The notes below the pieces were generated by a model. It worked only from the letters and a program-made list of their open reading frames with translations, ran no database searches and was not told the DNA's origin. A DNA stretch of 64,000 nucleotides from Calendula officinalis (Eukaryota; Streptophyta; Magnoliopsida; Asterales; Asteraceae). Both the position numbers and the translations under genes were made by a program. The stretch spans positions 4,794,001 through 4,858,000 of the forward strand of contig OY970832.1 in NCBI GenBank assembly GCA_963853835.1. The letters run 5' to 3'. Shown here in pieces: positions 11,161-21,480 of the stretch (position 1 is the stretch's first letter; the number at the start of each line of letters is the position of its first letter).

Positions 11161-12463
11161 TTTAACTAATTAATTGGGTTTTATCTTTCGTTATGGAAAA
11201 GCAGTTAGTAGAAAGAGTTACTGAAACGAGTAAACTGTGAAACAAGTAAATAAAAGATATTTTTATTATCAACTGATTTAAAGAATATTTTTATGATGGT
11301 TTATCAAGCCTAGTAAAGCGAAAATACCGATAACATATCTTTATAAAAAGTTTTATTTAAAATTGATAATGATTTAAAATTAATTACATTTGAGTTAGAC
11401 GAAAAATCTTACCTAGAATTGACTTTTATTTTTATTTGTTATTTAAGGGTAGTTTTTGTTTTTAATTTTAAAACTTCAGTTGGAATAAACATGTTTTAAA
11501 TGTTAAATTATCAGTTGAGATTTTATTTAGTGAAACTTTTCAGTTATTCATCAAATTTAGAATTTGTGAAATCTTTAGAATTTCGGGCGTTATAAAATCT
11601 TGGGACAATTAAAAAGGAAAATATTTTTATAAAGAGATGAAACACGAGTATTGAGGAAAAATTATGCTAGGAAATAATAAACTGAGATTTATTAAATTGA
11701 GATCAAATAAGAAAACCTTTAAAGTATGTGATTTAAAAAGCTGAGTATGAAAATCCTTCAATTTTTTTATGTGATTAATGAGTTCAATGAAGAATTATTA
11801 AATTAACGCAAAGATATTGAATAAACTATATAAGTTTGTGATATTAACTCATCGAGAATTTCCGAGCTGAATTAAAAATAAGTTATTCAAGCCTATCTTA
11901 AACGGTATTTATTAAAAGTAAACTAAAGGGAAACTAACATCATTAATTCGGTGGTGGTCTATTTAAAATGAATTAAAAGAGTTTATGAGCTATATTATGT
12001 TCTGAGTTTAACTGTTGAAAACAATAAAATATTTTGGCTGAGTGCCTTTTGCTTAGTGCCTTTTGCTGAGTGCATTTCTGAGTAATGTTTATAAGATTTT
12101 GAGTACATACAACTGAGTGCGAAATTGTAAATTTTTTTTAGATATGGAAAATATATTATTATTATTATTATCATTTTTTTCTCTGAGTGTGATTTGCTGG
12201 TGGAATTTATGTGTGGGAAGTTGTGAACTTTGGGATTGACCCGTGACCAAACAAAGGTAGGTGTCGAAAGTAATAGAGGGCCCCTATTACCGTACACACA
12301 GGACTTTTGGTTGGTTATGGGGAGATTTTGAAGGGAACAATGGACCAATGCTTGTTATTGTGAATTTAGTATGTGTACCCTAATTGTTTGTATGACTACA
12401 TGCTTGCTTGTTTTATTTTGATAGTGAATATCAGTTCCAAACTCGAGGACGAGTTTTTCTCCA

Positions 12464-12476
12464 AGTGGAGTTGAGT
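12464..12476 (+). other. Internal polypurine-like tract 1
   Basis: AAGTGGAGTTGAG, preceded by CTCGAGGACGAG, closely resembles the tract at 14715-14727 that abuts the LTR (preceded by TTCGGGGACGAAG). A third, shorter copy, AAGTGGAGTTGA, lies at 14307-14318. It is followed by GTATAAAAG rather than an LTR start. Copy B: 38412-38424. Confidence 0.5.
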
Positions 12477-12974
12477 AGGGGTATAAAAGGGAAATTGTCA
12501 AGAATTAATTATCACTAATTATTATTTATAAATATTATGAGCATGATGCTTATGCAGAGATATTTTATTGGTATGAATTTAAAGTGCGAAATCTAGATAC
12601 ATATAATTGATCAAATAAATTATAAGAGTAACTATCAAATCAAGCAGTTGAGAATAATTAAATTTATTCTATGGGTAATTATAGAGTTTATAACAAACTG
12701 ATAAATCGGGATTACTGGAGAAATTAATAAATCAAGTTAGTTGGGTTGAATTAATATCGTGCAAAAGGGAAGTAGTAATACTACAATTATATACAAAATA
12801 AGATAGTATACTTATTCTTGTGTGATTATAACGAGATAATGAGGAATTATTAAATTAAAGTGATGAAAATTTATTAATGAGTCTGATATGAGAAAACAAT
12901 TACAATGAAATTTTGAAGAAATGAGTTAAAGGAGAAAAGTTTTAAATTAACGGGAAGTTTTATTCAAAATTTTA

Positions 12975-13275
12975 GAGGTACTATAAGGTATTTATGAGAA
13001 AATCGTATTTGTGAACAATATATTTTATTTAGAGTTATTGAATAATATATTTGATTATTAATTATTGAATACTCAATTATTTTTGTGGTGTTATAAAATT
13101 TTTATGAGAAAACTTTATTTGTGACTAATATGTTTTAATTCGAGTTATCAAATAATATATCTTATTATTAAATTATTAAATAATTAGAATTTTTAAGGTG
13201 TTATAAAATCTTTATGGAAAATTTTATTTGTAAGTACATAGTTTATCAAATAATATATTTATTATTAAATGATCG
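12975..13275. repeat. Degenerate tandem repeat, about 110-bp unit
   Basis: Nearly three units follow one another, each containing a TATAAAATNTTTATG-like start, then TTTATTTGTGANNAATAT, then an AATAATATAT(C/T)TTATTATTAA block. Units begin near 12977, 13088 and 13198. They differ by many substitutions, so the array is old. Copy B: 38923-39223. Confidence 0.6.
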
Positions 13276-14306
13276 AATAAAGGGCAACTGAGTATTGAGT
13301 AAATGAGAGTCAATGAATTAATTCACAAAGTTGAGCAATGAGAAATCATTAAAATAAGTGTATGATGTTTAATTGATTCTTATATATATATATAAAAAAA
13401 AAAGTGGATAACCAGGGTTAATGAGTAATAGGTGGTCGAGGTAATCCAGAGAAAATTTAAAAATTTATCAATGGGAAGTTATTAATCGAGGTTTCAAATA
13501 AGTTGTCAATATAGACTGCGATAAGTTAAAGGCTGAATTATGGAAATTTTAATAGAGTGTATTTGGAGTATATGAAAATGAGAAATTTGGGGAGATATAT
13601 TTAATATTAAAATAATTTGTACTAATTATTGGTTCATATATCTTAATTATTAACCGAAGATGATCTGATTTATATAAGCAAGTATATGGGAGATGAATCG
13701 GATGCGCGAAATTAGGCATGTTCATGATTATGCATGAGATTTACGTGTGGTACGTAACGCTGTTACTGATAAATGTTGCTACATCCTGAGTTCAAATTTC
13801 TGGGTTTATTTCTGAGTTAAAATTGTTGAGATTAGATTTATGGGTTATACTTCTGAGATATATTCCGAGTTAGACTCCTGAGTTACATTCATGAGTGACA
13901 TTTCTGAGTAAATTGCATGAGTACTACTGAGTGATATTAATTTCTGTGTGCATCATCTGAGAATTCTGTGTGATATGTACGTTTCTGGTGAATAATTTTC
14001 TGTTTTTGTATTAACTGATAATGGTGTAAACTATTAGATTGCTTCCTTGCCTTGCGCAAACTGGCGTCCTATAGAGTAGAGGACAGTGAGATGTTGTTTA
14101 TTGGTAGAAATTACCAATAATAAGATTTTATTTGTTGATAAAATGTAAAAGTGATAAATTGTTTGAAACTGTGCGGGAAATATTTTACTATAAGAACTTA
14201 TTGTTATCGCCCTGAGAGTGCCGAGTGACACTGTGAGCACGGATTGTATGACCGAGTACCACGCCGAGATCACCTGTCGCCACAAACCAAAGCGTAACAA
14301 ATCTTC

Positions 14307-14331
14307 AAGTGGAGTTGAATCGGAGATTCAA
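14307..14331. other. Internal polypurine-like tract 2 with small hairpin
   Basis: AAGTGGAGTTGA at 14307-14318 overlaps the perfect 8-bp inverted repeat GTTGAATC-GGA-GATTCAAC (14313-14331). Its function is unknown. The tract matches those at 12464 and 14715. Copy B: 40255-40279. Confidence 0.45.
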
Positions 14332-14714
14332 CTCAATGTTAACCGCTGAGTGCAACAACTGTGTCCGACTACGAGAGTAAAAAGACATCTTCATCAGAGT
14401 ATCGAGAGTTATTGTGCGTCATTTTTGACATCCTTGATTATCGTTACATCGAGACCCTTAGAGAACATTCGTTTATGTTTCTTTTATCCTTAACTTTTGC
14501 GCCGCCAGAGATGGACGAGTTGTATACGCATCTGCAAGAGCCGGAGTTTATTCTGATCGAGTAGGTCACCTTGAAGAATTTTCTTTTCTTTTCGTAACCT
14601 TGTCATTTTCTTTTCAATCACAGAATGTGTGTTGTTGACGAGTCTTAGTCTAAGACGTGGAAATGCTACCACGAGCTTCTTCCGAGCCATGACTTCGGGG
14701 ACGAAGTCTGATTT

Positions 14715-14727
14715 AAGTGGAGTTGAG
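14715..14727 (+). other. Polypurine tract of the gypsy element
   Basis: AAGTGGAGTTGAG ends one base before the LTR start. It is the expected primer site for plus-strand DNA synthesis of the element whose 3' LTR is 14729-17460. It fixes the plus orientation of the element. Copy B: 40663-40675. Confidence 0.6.
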
Positions 14728-16599
14728 TTGTAACGCCCCGAAATTTGTAATAATTAAATAATATTGTTTTAATCACGTTTATTATTTCTAATTAATTTTA
14801 TAATATTTAGACGACCTATAGTTAGACGGTTCGTTTTATTAGACATTAACTAGTCGTTTGAACGTGTTGGATTTAGAGACTATTAATTATTTAAATATAG
14901 TTATTATATATTTTAGGCATTTATAATTTAATCTAGTCTCCATTAATCGTTATTGTAATGTTTAGACGTTTCATTTTATTTGGGTGAGCGGGTCACGTTT
15001 TAATCCGAATCACAATTAGCAAATAGAGATTAATATTATAAGTCGGGGCCCGGCCGTAGGCCAAGGGCCAAACTTGGCGGGCTAGTGATTGGCCTTGAAG
15101 CCTTGTGGTGATTAGAAGATTAATTAGATTAAGTAAGAAGCAAATACCCTAAACCTTATTTTCTTATTTTGGCCGTCATGAGTATGCATTTGGGGAGATG
15201 TCGGCAGGAGGGGTTCTATTGTATTGACGGTAGATATGGAATTGTGGAGTAGCTAGTGAACGGAAAGCAAAGATAAGATGATGGCAGGATTATTAACCAA
15301 TTTAATTGGTGCAAATACAAATTGATGGTGTGTATGGTTTTAAATCCTTGAAGTTGTCGTGAGCAAGCATCCCCAATTCTCGTCTTTTGCTTCTCCCAAT
15401 CCAACTGTAATCCTCTGGTATTTGTGATTCTTCCTTTTGGCGACCAGAAAGGAGTTTCGTGATCATTAGCTTCGTGAGTTGGAGGAAGATTATCGGTAAG
15501 AATCGTGCCTCTTCTCTTCCTTCTTTATTGTTCCTTGTAATATTCTTTCCGTTTTATAACATGTCGGTGATTTCATGGTGATGTTGGGGCTGAGCAGCAG
15601 GAAAGTTGGCAAGAGCAAACCGAGGAGATTGATCGTTGCATCGGTGCTGTTTCGTTTTCCGTTTTCTGTTCGTCACCAACCGCTATACTAACTCGTTTTT
15701 CTGGGTTGTGCCATCGAGAACAAAACAGTGGGCTAAAGGGTGGATTGATCCCCGAGGAGTGGACAAATTTTGGATCAACCGGTGTCGAGTTTGAGTGATC
15801 AATTCCGTTCGGTAGTAATCTTTTTCTTGCTCTTGCTTTTCCTTTTTATTTCGTTTCCTTGGAATAACATTATTGCGAGTAGGGCTGTGAGGTTCGGCAT
15901 TCCCGAGCCATGATTAAATTTTATTCAATTCTTTTTTTTGTGTGTCGTTTACTAATTAGCTTTCGGGTTCGTTGGTTTATCCGTTTTATAAAAATCGAGA
16001 ACTATAACGGAAGGGGAAACCGAACCCGTAGGGTTCTTGGTTTCCCCATTTAAGAATTTTTGTAACTCGGTGTTAGAAATCTTTTGCAATTGGAGAAAAT
16101 GGGTTTTCAAACTGTCGGGTTTTCGCGTTGGGGTACTCGGGTTGTAAAAAGGGAGGTTTGTACATAAAATACTTTTTCTGGCAGATTCTGCCCTTTGTTC
16201 TCGTCTGATTTTAACCTGTTTAAAATAAGCTTTTGGACTTTTGGCCCGTGTTGGGACCTTGATTTCTGAGTTAGCGTTTTAACGCCGCAACCCTCTCGTC
16301 AATCCGAATTACGGTTTAAAAGTTACACCCGTTTTAATATGCTGCTGTTAGAAACCTGATTTGTACGACATGTCTGTTTCGCGACACTGTTTTGAGACCT
16401 TTAGAATCTGTTTTGACCAGTGACCGTCTCACAGAGATATGTAGTTCGGGTTGTCTACTTTCTATGGTAAAAAGATGGGATAAATCCACTGACCAGTTTA
16501 GGAGTTATAGCAGTTCCCGTAAGACCGACGGGTGCTGCCAGCTTTCTGAAATAAAGATAAGGGGTCGGTTTTAATCCGGGATTTTGATTTATGTTTTAG

Positions 16600-16667
16600 G
16601 TCCGTCTAGGAGATAACTTGCTGTACTTTTGATTCCCGTGAACCAGTTGGAGCTTACGTTTATCGAG
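16600..16667 (+). other. Putative 68-nt LTR micro-exon
   Basis: A pyrimidine-rich stretch ending ATGTTTTAG precedes 16600, and GAG|GTGAGT follows 16667. An upstream donor (CG|GTAAGA at 15496) and a downstream acceptor (TTTTTCAG at 17224-17231) complete a three-exon layout. The same layout occurs in the LTRs at 45301, 52545 and 62463. Splicing is inferred only. Copy B: 42548-42615. Confidence 0.4.
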
Positions 16668-16918
16668 GTGAGTATTCTCACCGTGTATTCAGTTATAACG
16701 ATACGTGCATGACTCATATGGTTAACTGTTTTGATCTGTTGTACTTTCTGTGTGTTGATCTGTTATCTGAGTGACTGTTTTTGCATACTACTGATCTGAG
16801 ATGGACTTGCCGAGTATCTGAGCCGGTACCAAGTCATTCTGTGCTACTAAGTGATAGGGCTATCTGTGTGGCTTATGTTAGGAATGGAAACATAAAAATA
16901 ATTAACAAATCTCAGTGG

Positions 16919-17014
16919 AAATTCTGTGTGGGCCCTTGTGGCAAATTCTGTGTGGGCCCTTGTGGCAAATTCTGTGTGGGCCCTTGTGGCAAATTCTGTG
17001 TGGGCCCTTGTGGC
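16919..17014. repeat. Four perfect copies of a 24-bp repeat
   Basis: Four head-to-tail units start at 16919, 16943, 16967 and 16991, each beginning AAATTCTGTGTGGGC and ending CCTTGTGGC. All four are identical. They translate as repeated FCVGPCGK or ILCGPLWQ octapeptides, but this is an LTR and the frames are coincidental. Copy B has the same four units at 42867-42962. Confidence 0.95.
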
Positions 17015-17460
17015 ATTTTAGTGTAAGGAGAGGCGAGGTTGATCTCTCGACTCGAATTACACAAGCGCGCTATATAAATTTAAAAGATACAAAAACTGAG
17101 AAATTAACTTAGTGGTAAATGATTAGGAGTTCACCTGTGTGCCCTCATGTATTGTATGTTGTAGTTGTTTGCATTTTGAGTTTATTCACTCAGCTTCCCC
17201 GCTGACCCAAAAACTCCCTCCCATTTTTCAGGTACTAGCAAAGGAAAGGAGAAGGTGGACGGTTGACTGCTGTATTACTTCTTAGTGCTGATGTGAAACG
17301 TTTTATTATTTCAAAACTCTGAATTTTATTTAAGACATTTCCGCATTAAATACATTTTATATTAAATAATTATTTTGGGGGATTATTTAAGGGACCTTTT
17401 TTATTATAATTTTATACTAAAAAAAAAATTTAAAAATCTTGTAAATTTTAGGGTGTTACA

Positions 17461-17758
17461 CCGTTCGCCGGCCACCGCTCGTCACCGTTGCATCTCCGGT
17501 CATACCTCCGACATCTCAAAATCTCCAACTCATTGTCTCGCATGCTCGCACACTAGCGCAAATCCTCGAAATCCTCAATGGCAAGTCTCGAACTATCGAA
17601 TTTCCATATTTTCTACCATTATCAACTCAATGTTTTATATTTTATTACATGGTAGAAATTAATTTGTGTATAGTTACATATAAAGAGAATTAGGTTTAAT
17701 AACCCTAGTTTAGTGAAAATTGTTAGAGAATCGGGGTCTGCAAACTTTGAAACCCTAA
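17461..17758. other. Unclassified spacer after the LTR
   Basis: It starts with about 130 bases of CCG/TCG-rich sequence (17461-17600) that looks like a fragment of host coding or repeat DNA, but no open frame is convincing. AT-rich DNA follows. It precedes the PIF-type MITE. Copy B: 43410-43707. Confidence 0.4.
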
Positions 17759-17969
17759 GAGCATCTCCAACCACAAACTCTATAAAACTCACTCTATCTC
17801 TATAATTGATTGGTCCATTCACTATAAATATAACCTCAACTCCAACCATAAACTCTATCAATCCCTCTAAAACTAGTAGGACCCATAGAAATCATATTTA
17901 TAATTAATTTATTTTACATTACAATATAAAATTAGAGTGAATGATATGTGGGGTCCATGGATAGAGGCA
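17759..17969. mobile_element. PIF/Harbinger-type MITE, truncated at the duplication junction
   Basis: This is the left 211 bases of the MITE that is complete at 43708-44065. It starts GAGCATCTCCAACCA after a TAA. It is cut within the sequence GGATAGAGGCA, where copia DNA begins. The break lies just after the first copy of a short direct repeat (CATGGATAGAGG) that occurs twice in the intact MITE. Confidence 0.85.
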
Positions 17970-20802
17970 AACACCACTGAATCAGAACTTTGGCATAGAA
18001 GGATGTGTCACACAAATTTTAAAAACATGAACAATTTAGTTAAAAGAAACTTGGTCATTGGATTACCTCAAAAACAATTCATGTGTGATCATCATTGTGT
18101 TGCATGCCTAAAAGGTAAACAACACAAAACTTCTCATAAGTCCAAAATTGTCAACTCTATTTATGTTCCTTTACAACTCTTACATGTGGACCTTTTTGGA
18201 CCAACAAATGTAATGAGTATTGGAAAGAAATAATATTGTCTTGTTATTACTGATGACTTCTCCAGATATACATGGGTTTTCTTTCTCAGGACAAAGGATG
18301 AAACAAGTGAACTCATCAAGAACTTAATTGTCAAACTGGAAAACACATCTGATCAAAAAGTTAAAGCCATAAGATGTGATAATGGCACAGAATTCAAAAA
18401 TGCTAACTTAATTAACTTTTGTGATCTTAAAGGTATTGACAGGCAATATAGCTCACCTAGAACTCCTCAACAAAATGGTGTAGCTGAAAGAAGAAATAGA
18501 ACCATCATTGAAGCAGCAAGATCAATGCTAGCAGACTCAAAATTACCAATTACTTTCTGGCAGAAGCTGTTAATACTGCCTGTTATGTTCAAAACAGAGT
18601 ATTAATAGTAAAGCCACATTATAAAACACCATATGAACTTTTCAATAAAAGAAAACCTTCTATAAGTTTTTTAAAATCATTTGGTTGTCCTTGTACTATT
18701 CTGATTACAAGAGAACAAATTGGTAAGTTTGACTGCAAAGCTGATGATGGAATATTTGTGGGATACTCTACTCAAAGCAAATCATACAGAGTGTTCAACA
18801 AGAGATTAAGGATAATTGAAGAAAGCATCAATGTATCCTTTAATGAAAATGTTCCTAATGAACAAGGAAATGGTCCAAATTGGCTATTTAATATAGACAA
18901 TCTAACCAAATCCTTTAATTCTAATATGAATTTAAATGCAGATGATCCAAATAGTCATACTCAAAAGGAAGGAACATCATTGGTTAATACTGGTAAAGAA
19001 AATATGAGATACATAGTAGTTGATACTGATCCCATAGTTAATACTGATGTCAGTAATAACTTAAATTCTGGAAGCAGTAGTAACTCTGAGAATGAGGGCA
19101 GTAGTAGTTCAAATACTACTGTTACAAATAATAGTACTCAAAATACTACTGCTCCTAGCAATGACCTAAATTCTCAAGATACTACTGATACCAGTAACAA
19201 CAACACTACTGATCCCAGTAACACTGACCAAGATGATGATGAACCAAATATCAATGACAATGAAGGATCTCTAGAGGAACAAATGCCTGAGACAAATGAG
19301 TCCAATCTTGAAAATCAACTGGTGGTTGATAGAGCTACAACAACAAGGACTCAGAAGAACCATCCATTAGACCTTGTTCTAAGTGATGTTAACTCACCAC
19401 TGCAAACAAGAAGCAAATTAAACAAAAGCTTAACTGCAAACATGTGTAATATAAGTTTAATTGCTAATGAATGTATGTTTGAATGCTTTCTGTCTCGGGA
19501 TGAACCAAAGAAAATCCAACAAGCAATGAAGGACTCAAACTGGATTGAGGCAATGCAAGAAGAACTCCTTCAATTCAAGTTACAAGCTGTTTGGACACTT
19601 GTACCTCTACCCAAAGGAAAAAGAGCCATTGGAACAAGATGGATCTTTAGAAAACAAGAAAGATGAAAGAGGTATAGTGATCAAGAACAAAGCCAGACTT
19701 GTAGCCCAAGGATACACTCAAGAAGAAGGAATAGACTATGATGAAGTATATGCTCCTGTTGCTAGAATTGAAGCAATAAGAATATTCTTAGCATATGCTT
19801 CATTCAAAAAGTTCAAAGTCTATCAAATGGATGTGAAGAGTGCATTCCTATATGGGAAGATTGAAGAAGAGGTGTATGTCTGCTAACCTCCAGGTTTTGA
19901 AGATCCAAAACATGGTGATTATGTGTTCAAATTGGATAAAGCTCTGTATGGCCTACATCAGGCACCAAGAGCATGGTATGACACATTATCATCATATCTA
20001 TTGAAGAATAACTTTAAAAGAGGAGCCATTGACAAAACTTTATTTACAAAGAAAGTCAAAGATGATATACTACTAGTACAAATCTATGTAGATGATATCA
20101 TTTTTGGTTCAACCAATGATTTACTATGCAAAGAATTTGAAGAACTGATGCAGATTAAATTCAAGATGAGCTCTATGGGTCCAATGAACTTCTTCCTTGG
20201 TCTCCAAGTCAGTCAAAGAACAGATGGTATTTTGATAAACCAATCAAAATATGTCAAGGACATCTTGGAGAAGTTTTATTTGAAAGACTGCAAGAGTGCA
20301 AGCACACCAATGGAAACACACAAACACCTACATCCTGATATTGAGGGGAGGATGTAGATGAACACTTATATAGATCAATGATAGGCTCTTTGATGTACTT
20401 AACTGCATCAAGACCTGACATTATGTACAGTGTTTGTGTGTGTGCAAGATATCAAGCAAGACCTAAAGAATTACACTTGCAGGCTATCAAAAGAATATTC
20501 AGATACTTGAAAGGCAAACCATCACTAGGTCTATGGTATCCACATGATTCACCCTTTGAACTCATAGCCTACACGGATAGTGACTATGGAGGTGAATGTC
20601 AAGATAGAAAATCCACTACTGGTGGATGTCAATTCTTTGGATCAAGACTGGTGTCATGGCAATGTAAGAAGCAAACAAATGTATCCACATCAACTGCTGA
20701 AGCAGAGTATGTAGCTGCATCTGCCTGCTATGCTCAAGTACTCTGGATTCAAAACCAGCTTCTAGACTTTGGTATCTCTATCCTTAAAACTCCTATTCAT
20801 AT
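17970..20802 (+). pseudogene. Copia pol fragment: integrase, RT, partial RNase H
   Basis: This is the second half of a Ty1/copia polyprotein. It opens within the GAG-pre-integrase domain (LWHRRMCH; CVACLKGKQH zinc-binding residues). The integrase core follows (HVDLFGP, ITDDFSR, RCDNGTEF, QQNGVAERRNR). Next comes a long Ser/Thr/Asn-rich linker (about 18890-19330), then RT (RWIFR, ARLVAQGY, catalytic YVDD at 20085-20096) and the start of RNase H (AYTDSDYGG). Disabling changes are a TAA at 18231, a one-base loss near 18560, an extra A at 19651-19654, a TAA at 19884 and a frameshift near 20345. LTR, gag and protease are missing on the left, where the duplication junction cuts it. The right end stops at KTPIHI, exactly at an LTR terminus in the opposite orientation. 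The linker and downstream ORF suggest a SIRE-type lineage. Confidence 0.92.
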
Positions 20803-21444
20803 TGTCAGGATCGATTAACTATAGATTAGTTAATAAACACCTTTAGATCTAATTGATGATAGAAGTTGCAGCGGATTAACACTATATCAATATATTAAGA
20901 ACAATGAACTGTAAATAATAAACGAAAATATTAAGAACACAGTTTCACAAAAAGCTTCAATGTATATTATTGAATCACAATACACACGTACGTTTACTAT
21001 TCGTAAGGAACATACTTATAGTAGTCCTTGAAGCTAAACTATTTACCCTAGTTATTCTAGGACTTGATTTACATTCGAATTATATAAGATATACATTGAA
21101 TTACATTCTATAACTATCACTACGAAGATCTCGGACTCGATATGTTCCATATAAGCTCATCAGTAGTATTCTGCAATCACCAGTAGTAAATAAGTAACGT
21201 CAGTAGTAACTTTGGTGACCAGTAGTAAGTCCAAAACCAACATCAGTAGTAACTACTATTGATCAGTAGTATCTTCAATATGTCTTGATCAGTAGTAACT
21301 AAGTTATAGTCTTCATCAGTATCAACTTCATCAGTAGTAAATGTTTCTGCCCCATCAGTATCAACCATAGTCTTTATCAGTAATACCTATGATCAGTACT
21401 AACTGCAGCATCAGTAATAAGTTGATCTGTGTTTTGCTCCAACA
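20803..21444 (-). mobile_element. Copia 3' LTR in minus orientation
   Basis: Read on the minus strand the LTR begins TGTTGGAGCAAAACACAG and ends GATCCTGACA, a TG...CA unit of 642 bp with TGT/ACA ends. A purine-rich tract (AGTTTAGGGGGAGAT) precedes it, which fixes the orientation. The promoter-proximal part is packed with TACTACTGAT-type words: eight perfect CAGTAGTA on the plus strand plus about five variants between 21160 and 21420. On its outer side it abuts the plus-strand pol fragment with no target-site duplication visible. Only one LTR of this element is present in the window. Confidence 0.85.
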
Positions 21445-21445
21445 A

Positions 21446-21460
21446 TCTCCCCCTAAACTT
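21446..21460 (-). other. Copia polypurine tract
   Basis: On the minus strand AAGTTTAGGGGGAGAT runs up to the LTR start (TGTTGG). This is the typical copia/SIRE plus-strand primer site and identifies the adjacent LTR as the 3' one. Confidence 0.8.
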
Positions 21461-21480
21461 ATTGATTATGTTTCAATTAA

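Larger units (their letters stand above)
11161..14728 (+). mobile_element. Degenerate LTR-retroelement interior, copy A
   Basis: This stretch lies between the LINE and a gypsy-type LTR, and directly precedes the polypurine-like tract of that LTR, so it should be the element's internal 3' region. No gag or pol motif is recognisable. It is AT-rich and studded with CTGAGT/GAGTT words (notably 12010-12120 and 13780-13990). It also contains a degenerate tandem repeat and two extra polypurine-like tracts. It may be a noncoding (LARD-like) interior or a heavily rearranged one. The matching 5' LTR is not in this block. Confidence 0.5.
14729..17460 (+). mobile_element. Gypsy-type 3' LTR, 2.73 kb, copy A
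   Basis: The LTR begins TGTAACGCCCCGAAATTTG and ends AGGGTGTTACA, giving TGTAAC/GTTACA inverted termini. A polypurine tract lies just upstream. At 2,732 bp it is long, as in Tekay/Del-type chromoviruses. It carries a 24-bp tandem repeat (16919-17014) and a set of canonical splice-like sites described separately. The 5-bp target-site duplication should be CCGTT (17461-17465) but its partner is not present, because the 5' end of the element is missing. It is recognisable but has no partner LTR in the block. Confidence 0.8.
1..17969. repeat. Segmental duplication, copy A
   Basis: This block matches 25950-43918 at a constant offset of 25,949 or 25,948 bases. Differences seen by eye include substitutions at 735, 2585, 5391, 10221, 10991, near 13998, near 14788 and near 16852. 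One-base length changes occur in homopolymers near 957, 1019, 9143-9156 and 17429. Identity ends sharply at 17969, inside a MITE, where copia pol sequence begins. The left edge is not in the window, because position 1 already matches copy B. I infer a tandem duplication unit of 25,949 bp; uncollapsed haplotypes in the assembly could give the same picture. Confidence 0.95.

Noticed and set aside
9104..11175. TAATTAATTG as the LINE target-site duplication
   Set aside because: The left copy is about 30 bases away from the poly-T and the word is low complexity, so chance is likely.
14361..14564. Plus-strand ORF beginning MSDYESKKTSS as a gene
   Set aside because: It is short, has no family resemblance, overlaps a frame on the other strand and lies in a decayed LTR-element interior.
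16781..17112. Open frames with repeated FCVGPCGK or ILCGPLWQ octapeptides as a repeat-protein gene
   Set aside because: They are translations of a 24-bp tandem repeat inside an LTR; two frames are open at once because the unit length is a multiple of three.
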